64,000 nt of DNA from NCBI GenBank assembly GCA_018402155.1, contig JAGYJG010000001.1, positions 1,531,001 through 1,595,000 on the forward strand, given 5' to 3'. The notes beneath the pieces are model-generated. The model was not told the origin of the DNA. It made no database searches and worked only from the letters and a program-made list of their open reading frames with translations. Positions 11,261 through 22,672 of the stretch are shown here, piece after piece. The stretch comes from Bacteroidia bacterium. GTDB taxonomy: Bacteria > Bacteroidota > Bacteroidia > NS11-12g > UBA9320. Both the position numbers and the translations under genes were made by a program. Positions within the stretch are counted from its first letter, which is position 1, and the number at the start of each line of letters is the position of its first letter.

Positions 11261-12623
11261 AAAAATACTCTTTTAGGGGTTGTACAAGTCTATCTATATC
11301 ACCAGCACCTAATGTCAGTAGAATTTCTATTTTACAATTTTTCACTATATTCAGTGCATCTTCTTTTCTTATGCATCTTGCATTTTCTGAGGAGATTAAT
11401 TCTAGTAATGCTTCACTCGTTACCCCTTCTAGAGGCAATTCTCTTGCCGCATAAATAGGTAAAATAAAAAGTTCATCTACCTGCTCTAATTCTTTCGCAA
11501 AATCCACCATAAAATGCTGTGTCCGGCTAAATAGATGAGGTTGAAAAATTACCGAAATTTTTTTGTCTGGATAAAGCCTTTTCACCGAAGAAATAATGGC
11601 ATTCAACTCACTAGGATGGTGGGCGTAGTCGTCGATATAGATCACGTTTTCGCCAGTGAACACATACTCAAACCGCCTTTTAATGCCCTTAAAATTCGCT
11701 AACCCATCTTTCACGGATTCAAAGCTAACGCCTGATTTAAGAGTCATAAGTGCTGCCCCAACGGCATTTTCTAGGTTATGAGAACCAGGAATATTAAGAT
11801 ACAGATTCTTTAAAAATGGTTCTCCCAAGTTATTATGTATATTGAAGTGGGTCCCTGCTCCACTTTTTTTCAATGTCACTGCATAGTAGTCTGCCGTGCA
11901 ATCGTGTGCGGAGTAGCTCACACCCTCTATATGATGTGCGTTTCCTTTTGCATAAAACCTATTTTTCGATTCTTTAACCAAATTGGAAAATTGAGTATAA
12001 GAGGCCTCCAACTCTTCTTTGTTGCCATAGATATCGAGATGGTCAGCATCTGTACTAGTGACTATGGCAAAGTCTGGATTTAGATGCAGAAAAGAGCGAT
12101 CAAACTCATCTGCCTCAGTAACACTTATATGTCTTTTCCCGTTGCCTTCCTGGTAGTAGTAGTTACTTTTTAAATTGGCACTGATCCCCCCTAAAAATGC
12201 AGTAAATTGCACGTTAGAATGTTGCAATATAGCTGCCACAATACTACTTGTAGTGGTTTTTCCATGCGTACCAGCAACGCTTAGGTTAATAGTTTGTTTA
12301 GTGACTAGACCAAGTATCTCAGCGCGTTTTGCAAGAGTATATCCTTCATTTTTAAAATAGTTGAACAATATATTGTCTGTTGGTATAGCGGGCGTATAAA
12401 CCACCAAAACCTTATCTTTTTGGTCTATATAAACAGATGGTAAATTAACTACATCATCTTCAAAAGACACTATTATTCCTTCATCATTTAATTTGTAGGT
12501 GAGTGGGCTTGGTGTTTTATCATACCCTGAAACTATATAGTCTTGTGTGTGAAAATAGCGAGCCAAGGCGCTCATTCCTATGCCGCCTATCCCCACAAAG
12601 TATATGTACTTTTTATCTTTCAA
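11247..12623 (-). CDS. murC: UDP-N-acetylmuramate--L-alanine ligase MurC
   Basis: YFVGIGGIGMSALARYF, SVAGTHGKTTTSS P-loop; 14-nt overlap with ftsQ. Confidence 0.96.
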   Translation of the reverse strand: MKDKKYIYFVGIGGIGMSALARYFHTQDYIVSGYDKTPSPLTYKLNDEGIIVSFEDDVVNLPSVYIDQKDKVLVVYTPAIPTDNILFNYFKNEGYTLAKRAEILGLVTKQTINLSVAGTHGKTTTSSIVAAILQHSNVQFTAFLGGISANLKSNYYYQEGNGKRHISVTEADEFDRSFLHLNPDFAIVTSTDADHLDIYGNKEELEASYTQFSNLVKESKNRFYAKGNAHHIEGVSYSAHDCTADYYAVTLKKSGAGTHFNIHNNLGEPFLKNLYLNIPGSHNLENAVGAALMTLKSGVSFESVKDGLANFKGIKRRFEYVFTGENVIYIDDYAHHPSELNAIISSVKRLYPDKKISVIFQPHLFSRTQHFMVDFAKELEQVDELFILPIYAARELPLEGVTSEALLELISSENARCIRKEDALNIVKNCKIEILLTLGAGDIDRLVQPLKEYFYGQV

Positions 12624-13701
12624 GGTTGTTCACTATCTCGTTTACTATACTTTGAGCTGCTAGAGGTAGTCCTAGCTTTAATATTTCGCGGCTTAAATCT
12701 TTTGTCAATTTTTCATCGTTTACAACCGATATAATTAGGTTTCCAAGCGCAGATTTAGCTTCTCCATCCTTACATAAAAGTGCAGCTTTTCTATTCACCA
12801 AACTCATTGCATTTTTTGTTTGGTGATCTTCGCTTACAAAAGGAGAAGGAACAAAAACAGTAGCTTTCCCTAATGCAGAAATCTCAGAAACAGACATGGC
12901 ACCTGCGCGACTTACAACGACATCTGCTGCAGCATAAGCTAGGTCCATCCGTTGTATAAAAGCGGTACGTACACCCCAACTAAATACACCAAAATCTCCC
13001 GAAAAGTTTTTCCCAGTTTGCCAAAGTAACTGTACACCTGCAGCTTCTAGCTGAGATATATTTTCATCAATTGCATCGTTTATAGTGCGTGCACCAAGGC
13101 TTCCACCAACTACGAGTACTGTTTTTTTCAATGGATTAAGCGAGAAATACTCTAAGGATTCTTTTCTAGTTGCACTACTTTCAAGAATATCTTGGCGAAT
13201 AGGATTACCCGTCATTACGATTTTTTCCTTTGGAAAAAATCGGTCCATCCCTTCGTAGGCTACACAAATTACTTTGGCAGTATTCTTCAAAAGTTTATTA
13301 GTAATACCGGGGTACGAATTTTGCTCTTGCAAAAAAACAGGTACACCCATTTTACTTGCCATAAAGTTAAGCGGTCCACTAGCATAGCCCCCTACGCCTA
13401 TAGTAAAATCAGGCTTAAAGTTCTTAATTATTTTGTAAGAATGCCACAAACTTGAAATCACTTTAATAGGTAGTAAAATATTTTTAGATGTAAATCGACG
13501 CTGCAATCCTGAAATCCAAAGACCGTGTATCTTGTATCCGGCTGCGGGAACTTTCTCCATCTCCATTTTACCTTTAGCGCCTACAAATTCTATACTACTC
13601 TTTGGGTATTGAATCATTATTTCATTTGCAATAGCTATAGCTGGGAAAATATGACCGCCTGTACCCCCACCTGATATAAGCACTTTGAAATTACGCTTCA
13701 T
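12613..13701 (-). CDS. murG: Undecaprenyldiphospho-muramoylpentapeptide beta-N-acetylglucosaminyltransferase MurG
   Basis: VLISGGGTGGHIFPAIAIANE; start set to MKRNFKVL rather than the longer track ORF (13755). Confidence 0.95.
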   Translation of the reverse strand: MKRNFKVLISGGGTGGHIFPAIAIANEIMIQYPKSSIEFVGAKGKMEMEKVPAAGYKIHGLWISGLQRRFTSKNILLPIKVISSLWHSYKIIKNFKPDFTIGVGGYASGPLNFMASKMGVPVFLQEQNSYPGITNKLLKNTAKVICVAYEGMDRFFPKEKIVMTGNPIRQDILESSATRKESLEYFSLNPLKKTVLVVGGSLGARTINDAIDENISQLEAAGVQLLWQTGKNFSGDFGVFSWGVRTAFIQRMDLAYAAADVVVSRAGAMSVSEISALGKATVFVPSPFVSEDHQTKNAMSLVNRKAALLCKDGEAKSALGNLIISVVNDEKLTKDLSREILKLGLPLAAQSIVNEIVNNLER

Positions 13702-14842
13702 GTTCTCTCTCTTGATAAATGGTTCTACTAGCACTAAGTATAATTCCAAAAGCAATACTCACAAATAAAATAGACGTACCGCCTCTACTGACAATTGGTA
13801 GTGCCAAACCGGTGACTGGTAAAAGATTGACAGCTACACCCATATTGATGAGTGCTTGCACTACCAAACTAAATGCAAGCCCTATTGACAATAATGCAGC
13901 AAGCGAGTTATCTGATTTTAGAACAATGCGGAAAGCCCTATAAAGAAGTAGCAGATAAAGCACCATAAGCGCTAAACCGCCAAACACACTTCCATACTCC
14001 TCAATAACAATAGCGTAAATAAAATCGGCAAAAGGTGAGGGTAAAAAATTCTTTTGGCGGCTCCTTCCCGGACCTGTACCAGTGAATCCTCCACGAGCTA
14101 CAGCTATTTTTGCTTGTCTACTTTGGTAGGTTCCTCCATCTTCACTACCATCTGTAAATGCAGTAATTCGACTTTTCATAGTAGCAATACGGCCAAATTC
14201 TACATCAGTATTCATAACATAGGCAAAAGCGCTACCTAGTACTAAAGCACCAATACCCATCAGTAAAACAACTTGTTTAAGGGGTATTCTACCTAAAAAC
14301 AACACCAACATACTCGTAAGAAAAAGAACAGCCGAAGTGCTAAAGTCTTCAGGAAATATAAGTAGACAGATAAAAAGGATAACACCTAAAATAGGTAATA
14401 ATGTTTTTTTAAAGTCATGCACCTCCCCTTGCCTTTTGGCCATAAACCGCGCTACGTAAGCCACTAAGGCAAGCTTCGCAAAGTCCGAAGTTTGCACAGT
14501 AAGACCAATGCCCGGGAGCATCACCCAACGTCGAGCATCATTTATTTCTACACCAAACAAAAGAGTATAAATAAGTAGCGGTACTGATAAAATGAGCATT
14601 ATTTGGGCAATTCTAGAAAAATACTGAATGTTGACCATATGTGTGAGCCACATTGTAAACAAGCCAAAAACCAACAACGCAGAGTGTTTCAAAAGATAAT
14701 ATTCCGTATCACCTCCCCTTTTTTGCCACGCCATAGTACCGGTACTACTATACACAGCCAATACACCATAAATAGATAGTGCAAATACTACAAACCAAAT
14801 GTATGGATCGCCCTTCAGATATTTTCCTAAAAGTTCTTTCAC
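13691..14842 (-). CDS. ftsW: Lipid II polymerase / division protein FtsW (SEDS family)
   Basis: Multi-TM protein with GIGLTVQTSDFAKLALV, FADFIYAIVIEEYGS, VTGLALPIVSRGGTS SEDS motifs; dcw position. Confidence 0.94.
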   Translation of the reverse strand: MKELLGKYLKGDPYIWFVVFALSIYGVLAVYSSTGTMAWQKRGGDTEYYLLKHSALLVFGLFTMWLTHMVNIQYFSRIAQIMLILSVPLLIYTLLFGVEINDARRWVMLPGIGLTVQTSDFAKLALVAYVARFMAKRQGEVHDFKKTLLPILGVILFICLLIFPEDFSTSAVLFLTSMLVLFLGRIPLKQVVLLMGIGALVLGSAFAYVMNTDVEFGRIATMKSRITAFTDGSEDGGTYQSRQAKIAVARGGFTGTGPGRSRQKNFLPSPFADFIYAIVIEEYGSVFGGLALMVLYLLLLYRAFRIVLKSDNSLAALLSIGLAFSLVVQALINMGVAVNLLPVTGLALPIVSRGGTSILFVSIAFGIILSASRTIYQEREHEA

Positions 14843-16182
14843 AGTCCTCTTACTGCTCTTTTAAATTGATTGCCCCTATCTTGGTAGTTTTCAAATAAAT
14901 CAAAAGATGCACAGGCCGGCGATAAAAGAACAGTCTCTCCAGTTTCTCCTAGGCCATAAGCCAAATCTACCGCCTCTTGTGCAGAGCCAGCATTTATCAT
15001 CATATCTACATCCTTTCGAAAGGCCTGATGTAGCTTCATATTGTTTTTTCCAAGGCATACTATAACTCGTACTTTAGCCTTCACTAGTGGACTCAAGGCT
15101 TCATAGTCATTTCCTTTATCTACACCGCCTGCAATCCAAATGATAGATTCTGGTACCGACTCTAGCGCATACCACGCAGCATTTACGTTAGTTGCCTTAC
15201 TGTCATTTATAAAACTAATGCCCTTTACCTTCCCTACATACTCTAGCCTATGCTCTACATTTTTGAAATCAGACAGACTTGCTCTAATACTTTCTTTTCT
15301 AATGAGCAATGAGCTGGCTATAATAGATGCCGCCATACTATTGTACGTATTGTGTTTACCTGCAATTGTTAATTGATTTATTGACATATTAAATTCTGTT
15401 TTTGGTTTATTTAATTTTATATTGATCATTTTATCTTCAACCCATGCACCCTCTTCCAAAGGTCCACCGTCATGGGTAAACGGAATTAATTTTGCACTAG
15501 ACGTGCTATTTTTTAAATAAGACACCACATCGGCATCATCAGCACAATAGATAAATTTTTGATCTACTGATTGATTTTGATTTATTCTAAACTTAGAGGC
15601 TATATATGCTTGATAAGTATCATATCTGTCTAAATGGTCTGGGCTAATATTAAGAAGTACCGCATAATCTAGCGCCACAGTGAACATTCCATCTAGCTGA
15701 AAACTACTGATTTCTAAAACGTAGTAGTCCTTATCATTTAGCGCTACTTGCTTTGCAAAACTTAGACCCACATTTCCGGCCATGCCTACATTTAGTCCGG
15801 CCCCTTGCAAAAGGTGGTAGGTAAGCAAAGTAGTAGTAGTTTTACCATTAGTGCCAGTGATGCCTATAAGAGTTGCTTGTGTGTATGCTGCCGCAAATTC
15901 TATTTCGCCTACCACCGGTATATCTTTTGCACGCGCTTTATTCACAATATCTACATCTTCCGCTATTCCTGGACTTTTTACTATTTTCTCAGCACTCAAT
16001 ATTTTAGCTTCATCATGGCCTCCTTCTTCATAGGCTATAGCATAGGAGTCTAGTTCATCTTTAAAGCTTGATTTTATAATACCATTGTCGCTTACCCAAA
16101 CTTCAAAGCCTTGTTTTTGAGCAAGTATGGCTGTACCCACCCCACTTTCTCCTGCACCAAGTATAGCTACGAGTTTACTCAT
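14839..16182 (-). CDS. murD: UDP-N-acetylmuramoylalanine--D-glutamate ligase MurD
   Basis: GITGTNGKTTTTLLTYHLL, GLSFAKQVA, INDSKATNVNA. Confidence 0.96.
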   Translation of the reverse strand: MSKLVAILGAGESGVGTAILAQKQGFEVWVSDNGIIKSSFKDELDSYAIAYEEGGHDEAKILSAEKIVKSPGIAEDVDIVNKARAKDIPVVGEIEFAAAYTQATLIGITGTNGKTTTTLLTYHLLQGAGLNVGMAGNVGLSFAKQVALNDKDYYVLEISSFQLDGMFTVALDYAVLLNISPDHLDRYDTYQAYIASKFRINQNQSVDQKFIYCADDADVVSYLKNSTSSAKLIPFTHDGGPLEEGAWVEDKMINIKLNKPKTEFNMSINQLTIAGKHNTYNSMAASIIASSLLIRKESIRASLSDFKNVEHRLEYVGKVKGISFINDSKATNVNAAWYALESVPESIIWIAGGVDKGNDYEALSPLVKAKVRVIVCLGKNNMKLHQAFRKDVDMMINAGSAQEAVDLAYGLGETGETVLLSPACASFDLFENYQDRGNQFKRAVRGL

Positions 16183-16186
16183 TTCA

Positions 16187-17437
16187 TTATCTTAGCTTAA
16201 AGGTTATAATGGTGAAAATGGCAAGCATAATACCGACTATCCAAAAGCGAGTAACAATTTTGGGTTCTGCATATCCTAGTTTTTGATAATGGTGATGAAG
16301 CGGTGACATTTTAAAAATACGTCTTCCTTCTCCATACTTCTTTTTAGTGTATTTAAAATAGCTGACTTGCAGCATAACACTAAGATTTTCCACTAAAAAA
16401 ACTCCGCACAGTATAGGTAGCACCAATTCTTTGCGTATCATCAAAGCCAATACAGCTATCACTCCTCCCAAAGCTAAACTTCCAGTATCTCCCATGAAGA
16501 CCTGTGCCGGAAAACTATTATACCATAAAAAACCTATACAAGCGCCGGCCAAAGATGCCGCATATATTACAAGCTCTCCTTGATTTGGTATAAACATTAT
16601 ATTTAGATAATCAGAGAAAATAAGGTTTCCACTCACGAAAGCGAGCACCGCCAGAGTAACACTAATAATTGCAGAACTACCTGCCGCTAATCCGTCAATA
16701 CCGTCAGTAAGATTTGCCCCATTAGAAACAGCAGTGATAACCAGCACTACTACCAGCATAAAAACAATCCATGACCATTTCTTTGCTGAAGAATCACTCA
16801 TCCAAAACAATACTTTAGAATAATCTAGTTCATGAGTTTTTACAAAAGGCAGCGTAGTTGTAGTACTTTTTATATCCTTGAAATACTTTAACTGTCCATT
16901 TATATTTATAACCTTTGCATTTAGTGGCGCTTCTTGTATCGTAGCCACAGTATATTGTTCACGTACTACCACATCGTCGTCAAAATGCAGTACTAAGGCT
17001 ACAATGACACCAAGGCCTACTTGCCCCACAACTTTAAATCTACCTGCAAGGCCTGCTTTATTTTTTTTATAAATTTTTATGTAGTCATCTATAAAACCGA
17101 TAGCTCCGAGCCAAACTGTACTAAATATCATCAACTGAATATAAATATTATCGAGCTTAGCAAAAAGCAGCGTTGGCACCAATATCGCAGCAAGTATGAT
17201 AAGTCCGCCCATTGTAGGCGTGCCGCGTTTAGCCTCTTCACCATCTAAACCAAGCGTGCGGATGGTTTCTGAAGCTTGTAAACTGCGTAATCGTTCGATA
17301 AGACTTTTACCAAATAAAAGGGATATAATTAATGATACAATAACGGCTAATGAAGCTCTAAATGAAATATACTGAAACACCCCTGCACCGGTCAGGTTGT
17401 ACGTACTTTGAAGATAGTCGAACAAATGATATAACAT
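16187..17437 (-). CDS. mraY: Phospho-N-acetylmuramoyl-pentapeptide-transferase MraY
   Basis: [44 protein letters not shown]. Confidence 0.97.
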   Translation of the reverse strand: MLYHLFDYLQSTYNLTGAGVFQYISFRASLAVIVSLIISLLFGKSLIERLRSLQASETIRTLGLDGEEAKRGTPTMGGLIILAAILVPTLLFAKLDNIYIQLMIFSTVWLGAIGFIDDYIKIYKKNKAGLAGRFKVVGQVGLGVIVALVLHFDDDVVVREQYTVATIQEAPLNAKVININGQLKYFKDIKSTTTTLPFVKTHELDYSKVLFWMSDSSAKKWSWIVFMLVVVLVITAVSNGANLTDGIDGLAAGSSAIISVTLAVLAFVSGNLIFSDYLNIMFIPNQGELVIYAASLAGACIGFLWYNSFPAQVFMGDTGSLALGGVIAVLALMIRKELVLPILCGVFLVENLSVMLQVSYFKYTKKKYGEGRRIFKMSPLHHHYQKLGYAEPKIVTRFWIVGIMLAIFTIITFKLR

Positions 17438-18894
17438 TACTCTTTGATTTGTTTAAGGTTCTTAATTAGTATTATTTTATCGTCAAATGGATATCTTACA
17501 CCCATAACTTCCTGGTAAGTTTCGTGTCCTTTTCCCGCTACCAGTATTATATCTCCTTCTTTACTTAGACTTATAGCAGTTTTAATTGCTTCTTCTCTAT
17601 TGGTTATTTTTAGCACTTTTTTGAAGTGCTGCGGACTTACGCCATTCATCATTTGCTCAATTATCTCATCAGGGTTCTCAGTACGGGGATTATCACTAGT
17701 GAGTATAACACGATTGCTACTTTCACAAGCTACACGTGCCATTATGGGTCTTTTCTCTTGATCTCTGTCTCCGCCACAACCTATTACAGTGATAAGTTCC
17801 TCATTGGTTGTCCGCAGCGCATTGATTGTATCTACTACATTTTGTAGTGCATCTGGCGTGTGAGCATAATCCACGATGGCAGTTATTCCTGCTACTTTTA
17901 CGTGCTGAAAACGTCCGTCTACACTGTTTAAGGTACTCAGTGCTTTTACTATATCTGTATGTTCTTTGCCAAGCAAAAAAGCAGCTCCGTACACTGCCAA
18001 AATATTATACGCATTAAATTTCCCTACCAATCTGAGCCATACCTCAGTCTGGCGGATATCTAAAAGCATTCCATTAAAATCACTTTCTATTATACGTGTT
18101 TTAAAATCACTCACAGATTTTAAACTGTACGTATAGATGGTAGCTTTTGTATTTTGCACCATAATCTTACCGTTTTTATCGTCATTGTTAGTTAGTACAA
18201 AGGCGTCATTACTGAGGTTATCAAAAAGTAACTTTTTAGTATATAGGTATTCTTTAAATGTCGTATGGTAATCAAGATGGTCATGGGTAATATTTGAAAA
18301 GATAGCCCCATTGAAATCTAAGCCTACAGTTCTATGCTGATGAAGTGCATGAGAACTTACCTCCATAAAAGCGTATTCGCAATTGGCGTTCACCATATCG
18401 GCGAGCAACTCATTGATGCGTACACTATTGGGCGTAGTGTGTGTGCTGGTGCTATCTACTCCATTGATACTATATTTGATGGTAGAGAGCAAACCACAAG
18501 TATGTCCCAAAGCCATAAAACATTGATAAAGCATTGTGGCAATAGATGTCTTGCCATTGGTACCGGTAACCCCTACAAGCCTTAACTTTTTACTGGGATT
18601 ATCATAATATTCCGCTGCCAAATACCCGAGGGCTTGTGAAGCGTTATCTACCAAAACATAGGTAGCTTGTCCTATTTTAGCTGGAAGTTCTTCACACACT
18701 ATTACACCTGCACCATTCGCTAAAGCTTGCTCTACATATAAGTGCCCATTGGTAGAAGCCCCACGTGTAGCCGCAAACAAAAATCCACTTCTCACTGCTC
18801 TAGAATCTAAGGATAAGCCTGTAACTTGCACTGCTGTATTCCCTATAACTTTTATAGGTGTTATGGACGTCATTATGTTGCTTAGTATTTTCAA
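17437..18894 (-). CDS. murE: UDP-N-acetylmuramoyl-tripeptide synthetase MurE (probably meso-DAP adding)
   Basis: [35 protein letters not shown] (DNPR motif). Confidence 0.95.
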   Translation of the reverse strand: MKILSNIMTSITPIKVIGNTAVQVTGLSLDSRAVRSGFLFAATRGASTNGHLYVEQALANGAGVIVCEELPAKIGQATYVLVDNASQALGYLAAEYYDNPSKKLRLVGVTGTNGKTSIATMLYQCFMALGHTCGLLSTIKYSINGVDSTSTHTTPNSVRINELLADMVNANCEYAFMEVSSHALHQHRTVGLDFNGAIFSNITHDHLDYHTTFKEYLYTKKLLFDNLSNDAFVLTNNDDKNGKIMVQNTKATIYTYSLKSVSDFKTRIIESDFNGMLLDIRQTEVWLRLVGKFNAYNILAVYGAAFLLGKEHTDIVKALSTLNSVDGRFQHVKVAGITAIVDYAHTPDALQNVVDTINALRTTNEELITVIGCGGDRDQEKRPIMARVACESSNRVILTSDNPRTENPDEIIEQMMNGVSPQHFKKVLKITNREEAIKTAISLSKEGDIILVAGKGHETYQEVMGVRYPFDDKIILIKNLKQIKE

Positions 18895-20960
18895 TTCAAT
18901 CGCACATAAACAGTTCTGTTTTCATATATAGGTACTCCAGGCTCTGGACTTTGTTCCACAACCCTACCATACCCTGATATTTTAGCTTTCAACCCATTTA
19001 TCTCTAAGACATACACGGCATCCTTTGCACCTAAACCTTTCACATTAGGCATTTTACCGTCGCTTTTCGAGATACCTGTAACCGTACCCTCTGCAGCATT
19101 TATTTGTACTAGTTCTGTATTTACTTCTTTATCTAGTTTAACACCCAACACACGGTTAAGCTGTTTAAAATCGGAATAGTATCCGAGGGTATATAAAGGT
19201 GCTTTCTTGGCCACTTTTTCCACCTCCTGTTTTACACTGATGGTGAATATTTGTACTGCAACTTCACTAAAAACTGGAGCTGCTACTTGCGAAGCATAAA
19301 ACTGTCCGTTGCTAGGTTCAGTAATACACACATACATGCTATACACTGGATTATCAGCAGGAAAATGACCCACAAAACTGGCATTATACTTTTTTGATTT
19401 TTGGTAAGCTCCTCGGGTGGCGATTTGTGCAGTTCCAGTTTTACCACCCATAGACACTAGACTACTGACCACACCACTAGCTGTACCTTCGCTAAATACT
19501 GCTGCGGTCAGTTCTTTTATTTTGTCTGAGGTCTCTTTACTACAAACCCTAATTTTCCTAACATTTTTGTCATTATCTTTAGTTACTATACCCGCATCAG
19601 TTACACTATTTACAATACGTGGCTTGATCATAATGCCACCATTGATTATCCCATTATAAGCCGTAAGTAGCTGCAGTGGAGTGTGCTGATTTTCATACCC
19701 TACAGCAAGCCAAGGTAGAGTAAGCTGTGACCATGTACTATTTTCCGGATGATTAAGAAATGGCTCAGGTTCTCCTAAAATCTCAGTACCAGTGATTTTG
19801 TCTAAATCTAGCTTACGCAAGTGTGCAATATATTTGCTAGGATTATCACCATAATTATCAAAAATAATGGACGAGAACGCTACGTTGCTAGATAAAGCAA
19901 AAGCCTGCTTAAAACTCATCTTGCTGAATCGCCCTTTGTCTGAGTCTAACATTGATTTGCCAAAATAATCTCGCTCGCCGTTGCCTATATCCAATGTATC
20001 ATTTACTCCTATCAACCCATCTTCAAAGGCTGCCATTGCAGAAAAAACTTTCCAAACAGAGCCTGGCTCATAACTATTACCTACAGCATAGTTGTATAAC
20101 TCACCGTATGTACCATCTTCTTTCCTTTTCAGGTTAGCCATGGCCTTTATTTTACCCGTTGAGACTTCCATTACTACCATACAGCCACTTTTAGCATTGT
20201 GTTTCTGCAATGTTTTTCCCAATGCTCTCTGCGTTATTTCTTGAAAATCAATATTAATCGACGTATGCACATCTCTGCCATTTTGAGGCTCAATAAGATT
20301 TTCATCATTCATAGGTCGATAACCCCCAGAAATACGTTGTACCAATCGCTGGCCCTTAGTCCCCCCCAAATCTTCATCATATGCCCGCTCTAAACCCACA
20401 CCAGGATTATCCACCGTACTATAGCCAATAGTTCTGTCGGCTAAAACTCCAGCGGGTTTCACTCGCTTAGTATTTAGCTCAAATAAAATGCCCCCTTTAT
20501 ATCGTCCTTTTTTAAAAATAGCAAAATCTTGTAAAGCTTTTTGCTCATGATAATTAACCTTTCGCCTTATGAGCTTGTACCTATTTTTATCAGCATACGC
20601 CTTTTTTAACATAGCTAAAAAATATGACGCTGTATGGTCTGGAAATAATCTAGATAACTCAATAGCCAACTCATTTACTTGCATCTTAAAGGTATCAGCA
20701 TTCACCACTGTAGCATCCCAATGTATATCATAAATAGGCATAGAAGTAGAAAGCAAACTCCCATCGTCTGAGTAGATATTGCCTCTTGCAGGACTAATAT
20801 CTTGATGTCGTATAGTTGCACTATCAGAAAGACTTAGCCACTTATCTCTCTCTACAAGCTGTACTTTAAACATCTCTAAAGTAATCCAAAGTGCAAAAAG
20901 ACCCACGACGCTCATGCCAAAAACTACTCGCCATAATATGCTCTTTTTTACATTAATCAT
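18891..20960 (-). CDS. ftsI: Penicillin-binding protein (FtsI/PBP3-type transpeptidase) with C-terminal PASTA-like domain
   Basis: ALSSNVAFSSI, GKTGTAQ KTG motif; C-terminal MPNVKGLGAKDAVYVLEINGLKAKISGYGRVVEQSPEPG matches PASTA. Confidence 0.93.
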   Translation of the reverse strand: MINVKKSILWRVVFGMSVVGLFALWITLEMFKVQLVERDKWLSLSDSATIRHQDISPARGNIYSDDGSLLSTSMPIYDIHWDATVVNADTFKMQVNELAIELSRLFPDHTASYFLAMLKKAYADKNRYKLIRRKVNYHEQKALQDFAIFKKGRYKGGILFELNTKRVKPAGVLADRTIGYSTVDNPGVGLERAYDEDLGGTKGQRLVQRISGGYRPMNDENLIEPQNGRDVHTSINIDFQEITQRALGKTLQKHNAKSGCMVVMEVSTGKIKAMANLKRKEDGTYGELYNYAVGNSYEPGSVWKVFSAMAAFEDGLIGVNDTLDIGNGERDYFGKSMLDSDKGRFSKMSFKQAFALSSNVAFSSIIFDNYGDNPSKYIAHLRKLDLDKITGTEILGEPEPFLNHPENSTWSQLTLPWLAVGYENQHTPLQLLTAYNGIINGGIMIKPRIVNSVTDAGIVTKDNDKNVRKIRVCSKETSDKIKELTAAVFSEGTASGVVSSLVSMGGKTGTAQIATRGAYQKSKKYNASFVGHFPADNPVYSMYVCITEPSNGQFYASQVAAPVFSEVAVQIFTISVKQEVEKVAKKAPLYTLGYYSDFKQLNRVLGVKLDKEVNTELVQINAAEGTVTGISKSDGKMPNVKGLGAKDAVYVLEINGLKAKISGYGRVVEQSPEPGVPIYENRTVYVRLN

Positions 20961-21261
20961 ATTTTTCTTTTCTGATTACCGTAATAGCTCTATTTGGCTC
21001 TTTTACCCCACGCTCTGCAAGCCTCTCTTCTAAATTTGCACGCGATCTGTTCCTCATAATTTCTGATTTTAGCGTCACATTTTCAGCACGCTTTTCTACC
21101 AGATTTTTTTTTGTAGCCTCAATGTCTCTGACTATATTATCTGTTCGATGTGTGAGATAAATATATAGTAGCGCTATTCCAAACAAGAAGATTAGATAGT
21201 TAATCCATTCGGTTGTTAGCTTTAAATCTGGCGTCGATATGGATTTTTTTTGCTTGGCCAT
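20953..21261 (-). CDS. FtsL-like cell division protein
   Basis: Short protein with one TM helix and coiled coil, located between rsmH and the PBP gene. Confidence 0.75.
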   Translation of the reverse strand: MAKQKKSISTPDLKLTTEWINYLIFLFGIALLYIYLTHRTDNIVRDIEATKKNLVEKRAENVTLKSEIMRNRSRANLEERLAERGVKEPNRAITVIRKEKYD

Positions 21262-22172
21262 TAAATACGTTCTGCTACTCTCAACTTTGCACTACGAGAC
21301 CTATTATTAGCTATTATTTCATTGGCTTTAGCCAATATTGGCTTGCGACTAACTGCACTGTACACCTGAGGTAAATTCCCAAATGTATCTGCACACTTGT
21401 CACCAGCTACATTACCAGTCTGTATAAGATTTTTAACTATTCGGTCTTCTAACGAATGATAGGATATAACCACTAGCCTTCCACCGGGCTTCAGCATCTT
21501 AGTTGCCTGTGTTAGCATTTCTTCTAACGTCACTATTTCTGCGTTCACCTCTATGCGAATAGCCTGATAAACTTTCGCTAGCATTTTATTTCTGGTTTTA
21601 TCGTTTAGAAATCGCTCCAACGAAAGATCTAAATCAAGCACAGTATCTATGGGTTTCACTTTACGATAATCCAATATAGCGTTTGCCATTGCCGAGGCCC
21701 TGTCCAACTCTCCATAGCTCCGAAGCACTTTAGCAAGTCTCGGCTGATCATACGTATTTAAGACATTTTTAGCTGACAATTCAGCTCCAGTATTCATACG
21801 CATATCAAGCTCAGAATCATCAAAACGAAAGGAAAAACCCCTATTTTTAGCATCTAAATGATGCGAACTCACCCCCAAGTCAGCCAACACTCCATCCAGC
21901 TTATCTTCGCCGTAATAGGAACAAAAATTTTCTAAATACCTAAAATTAGCATGACAAAAGTATAGCCGAGAATCATCTATTCTATTGCGTAAAGAATCAT
22001 CATCCTGATCAAAAACAATCAACTTACCCTCATCGTCAAGCATATCTAAAATAGCCTGCGAATGACCCCCGCCGCCATAGGTGACATCTACATATGTACC
22101 TTTAGGATTAATTTGCAAACCATCCAAACACTCTTTCAGCATTACAGGCACGTGATACTTACTCATCTCCAC
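21261..22172 (-). CDS. rsmH: 16S rRNA (cytosine(1402)-N(4))-methyltransferase RsmH
   Basis: YHVPVMLKECLDGL, VDVTYGGGGHS, DGVLADLGVSSHHLD, SYHSLEDRIVK. Confidence 0.96.
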   Translation of the reverse strand: MEMSKYHVPVMLKECLDGLQINPKGTYVDVTYGGGGHSQAILDMLDDEGKLIVFDQDDDSLRNRIDDSRLYFCHANFRYLENFCSYYGEDKLDGVLADLGVSSHHLDAKNRGFSFRFDDSELDMRMNTGAELSAKNVLNTYDQPRLAKVLRSYGELDRASAMANAILDYRKVKPIDTVLDLDLSLERFLNDKTRNKMLAKVYQAIRIEVNAEIVTLEEMLTQATKMLKPGGRLVVISYHSLEDRIVKNLIQTGNVAGDKCADTFGNLPQVYSAVSRKPILAKANEIIANNRSRSAKLRVAERI

Positions 22173-22632
22173 CTCCTAAACTTAAATTACCCATTACATC
22201 CTCTGCCAAATCTGCAAAATCATCTGCGTCGACCTGCATCATATCATCATAGAGATGCTTACTCCAAATTTCTATTTTATTACCATAGGCATAAAATACA
22301 GCTTCATTCTTGATCTCGGCATACTCGCACAACTTTTTGGACACCAACAGCCTAGATGAATTATCTAGTTGTACTTCTGTAGCCCCATTACTAAATTGAC
22401 GAATAAACATTCGATGTTTTTTATTAAAATGATTCAGCTTTTCAAGATTACCTAATTCCTCATCCCAGTCCTTTCTGGTGTACAAGGTGAGACACTTCTC
22501 AAATCCTCTATTCAATACCAACTTACCTACCGTATCTTTTGGAAGCTGTTTTTTGAGACCCGCGGGCAAAACTACACGACCCTTTTCGTCTAGTTTGACT
22601 TCGAATTCCCCTATATAAAGTGGCTTTGGCAC
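22159..22632 (-). CDS. mraZ: Transcriptional regulator / division protein MraZ
   Basis: GEFEVKLDEKGRVVLPAGLKKQLP SpoVT/AbrB-like MraZ motif; first gene of dcw cluster. Confidence 0.94.
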   Translation of the reverse strand: MPKPLYIGEFEVKLDEKGRVVLPAGLKKQLPKDTVGKLVLNRGFEKCLTLYTRKDWDEELGNLEKLNHFNKKHRMFIRQFSNGATEVQLDNSSRLLVSKKLCEYAEIKNEAVFYAYGNKIEIWSKHLYDDMMQVDADDFADLAEDVMGNLSLGGGDE

Positions 22633-22654
22633 GTTTTAGCTTGTTACTTGAGTT

Positions 22655-22662
22655 CAAAAGTA
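22655..22662 (-). promoter_or_regulatory. -7 box TACTTTTG of the mraZ/dcw promoter
   Basis: caaaagta on plus strand = TACTTTTG on minus, 22 nt upstream of the mraZ start. Confidence 0.55.
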
Positions 22663-22672
22663 AAACCATTTT

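Noticed and set aside
22622-22645. TTGGCACGTTTTAGCTTG resembling a sigma-54 -24/-12 promoter
   Set aside because: The GC element of the -12 half is misplaced, and the site overlaps the mraZ start in the wrong orientation for a downstream gene.
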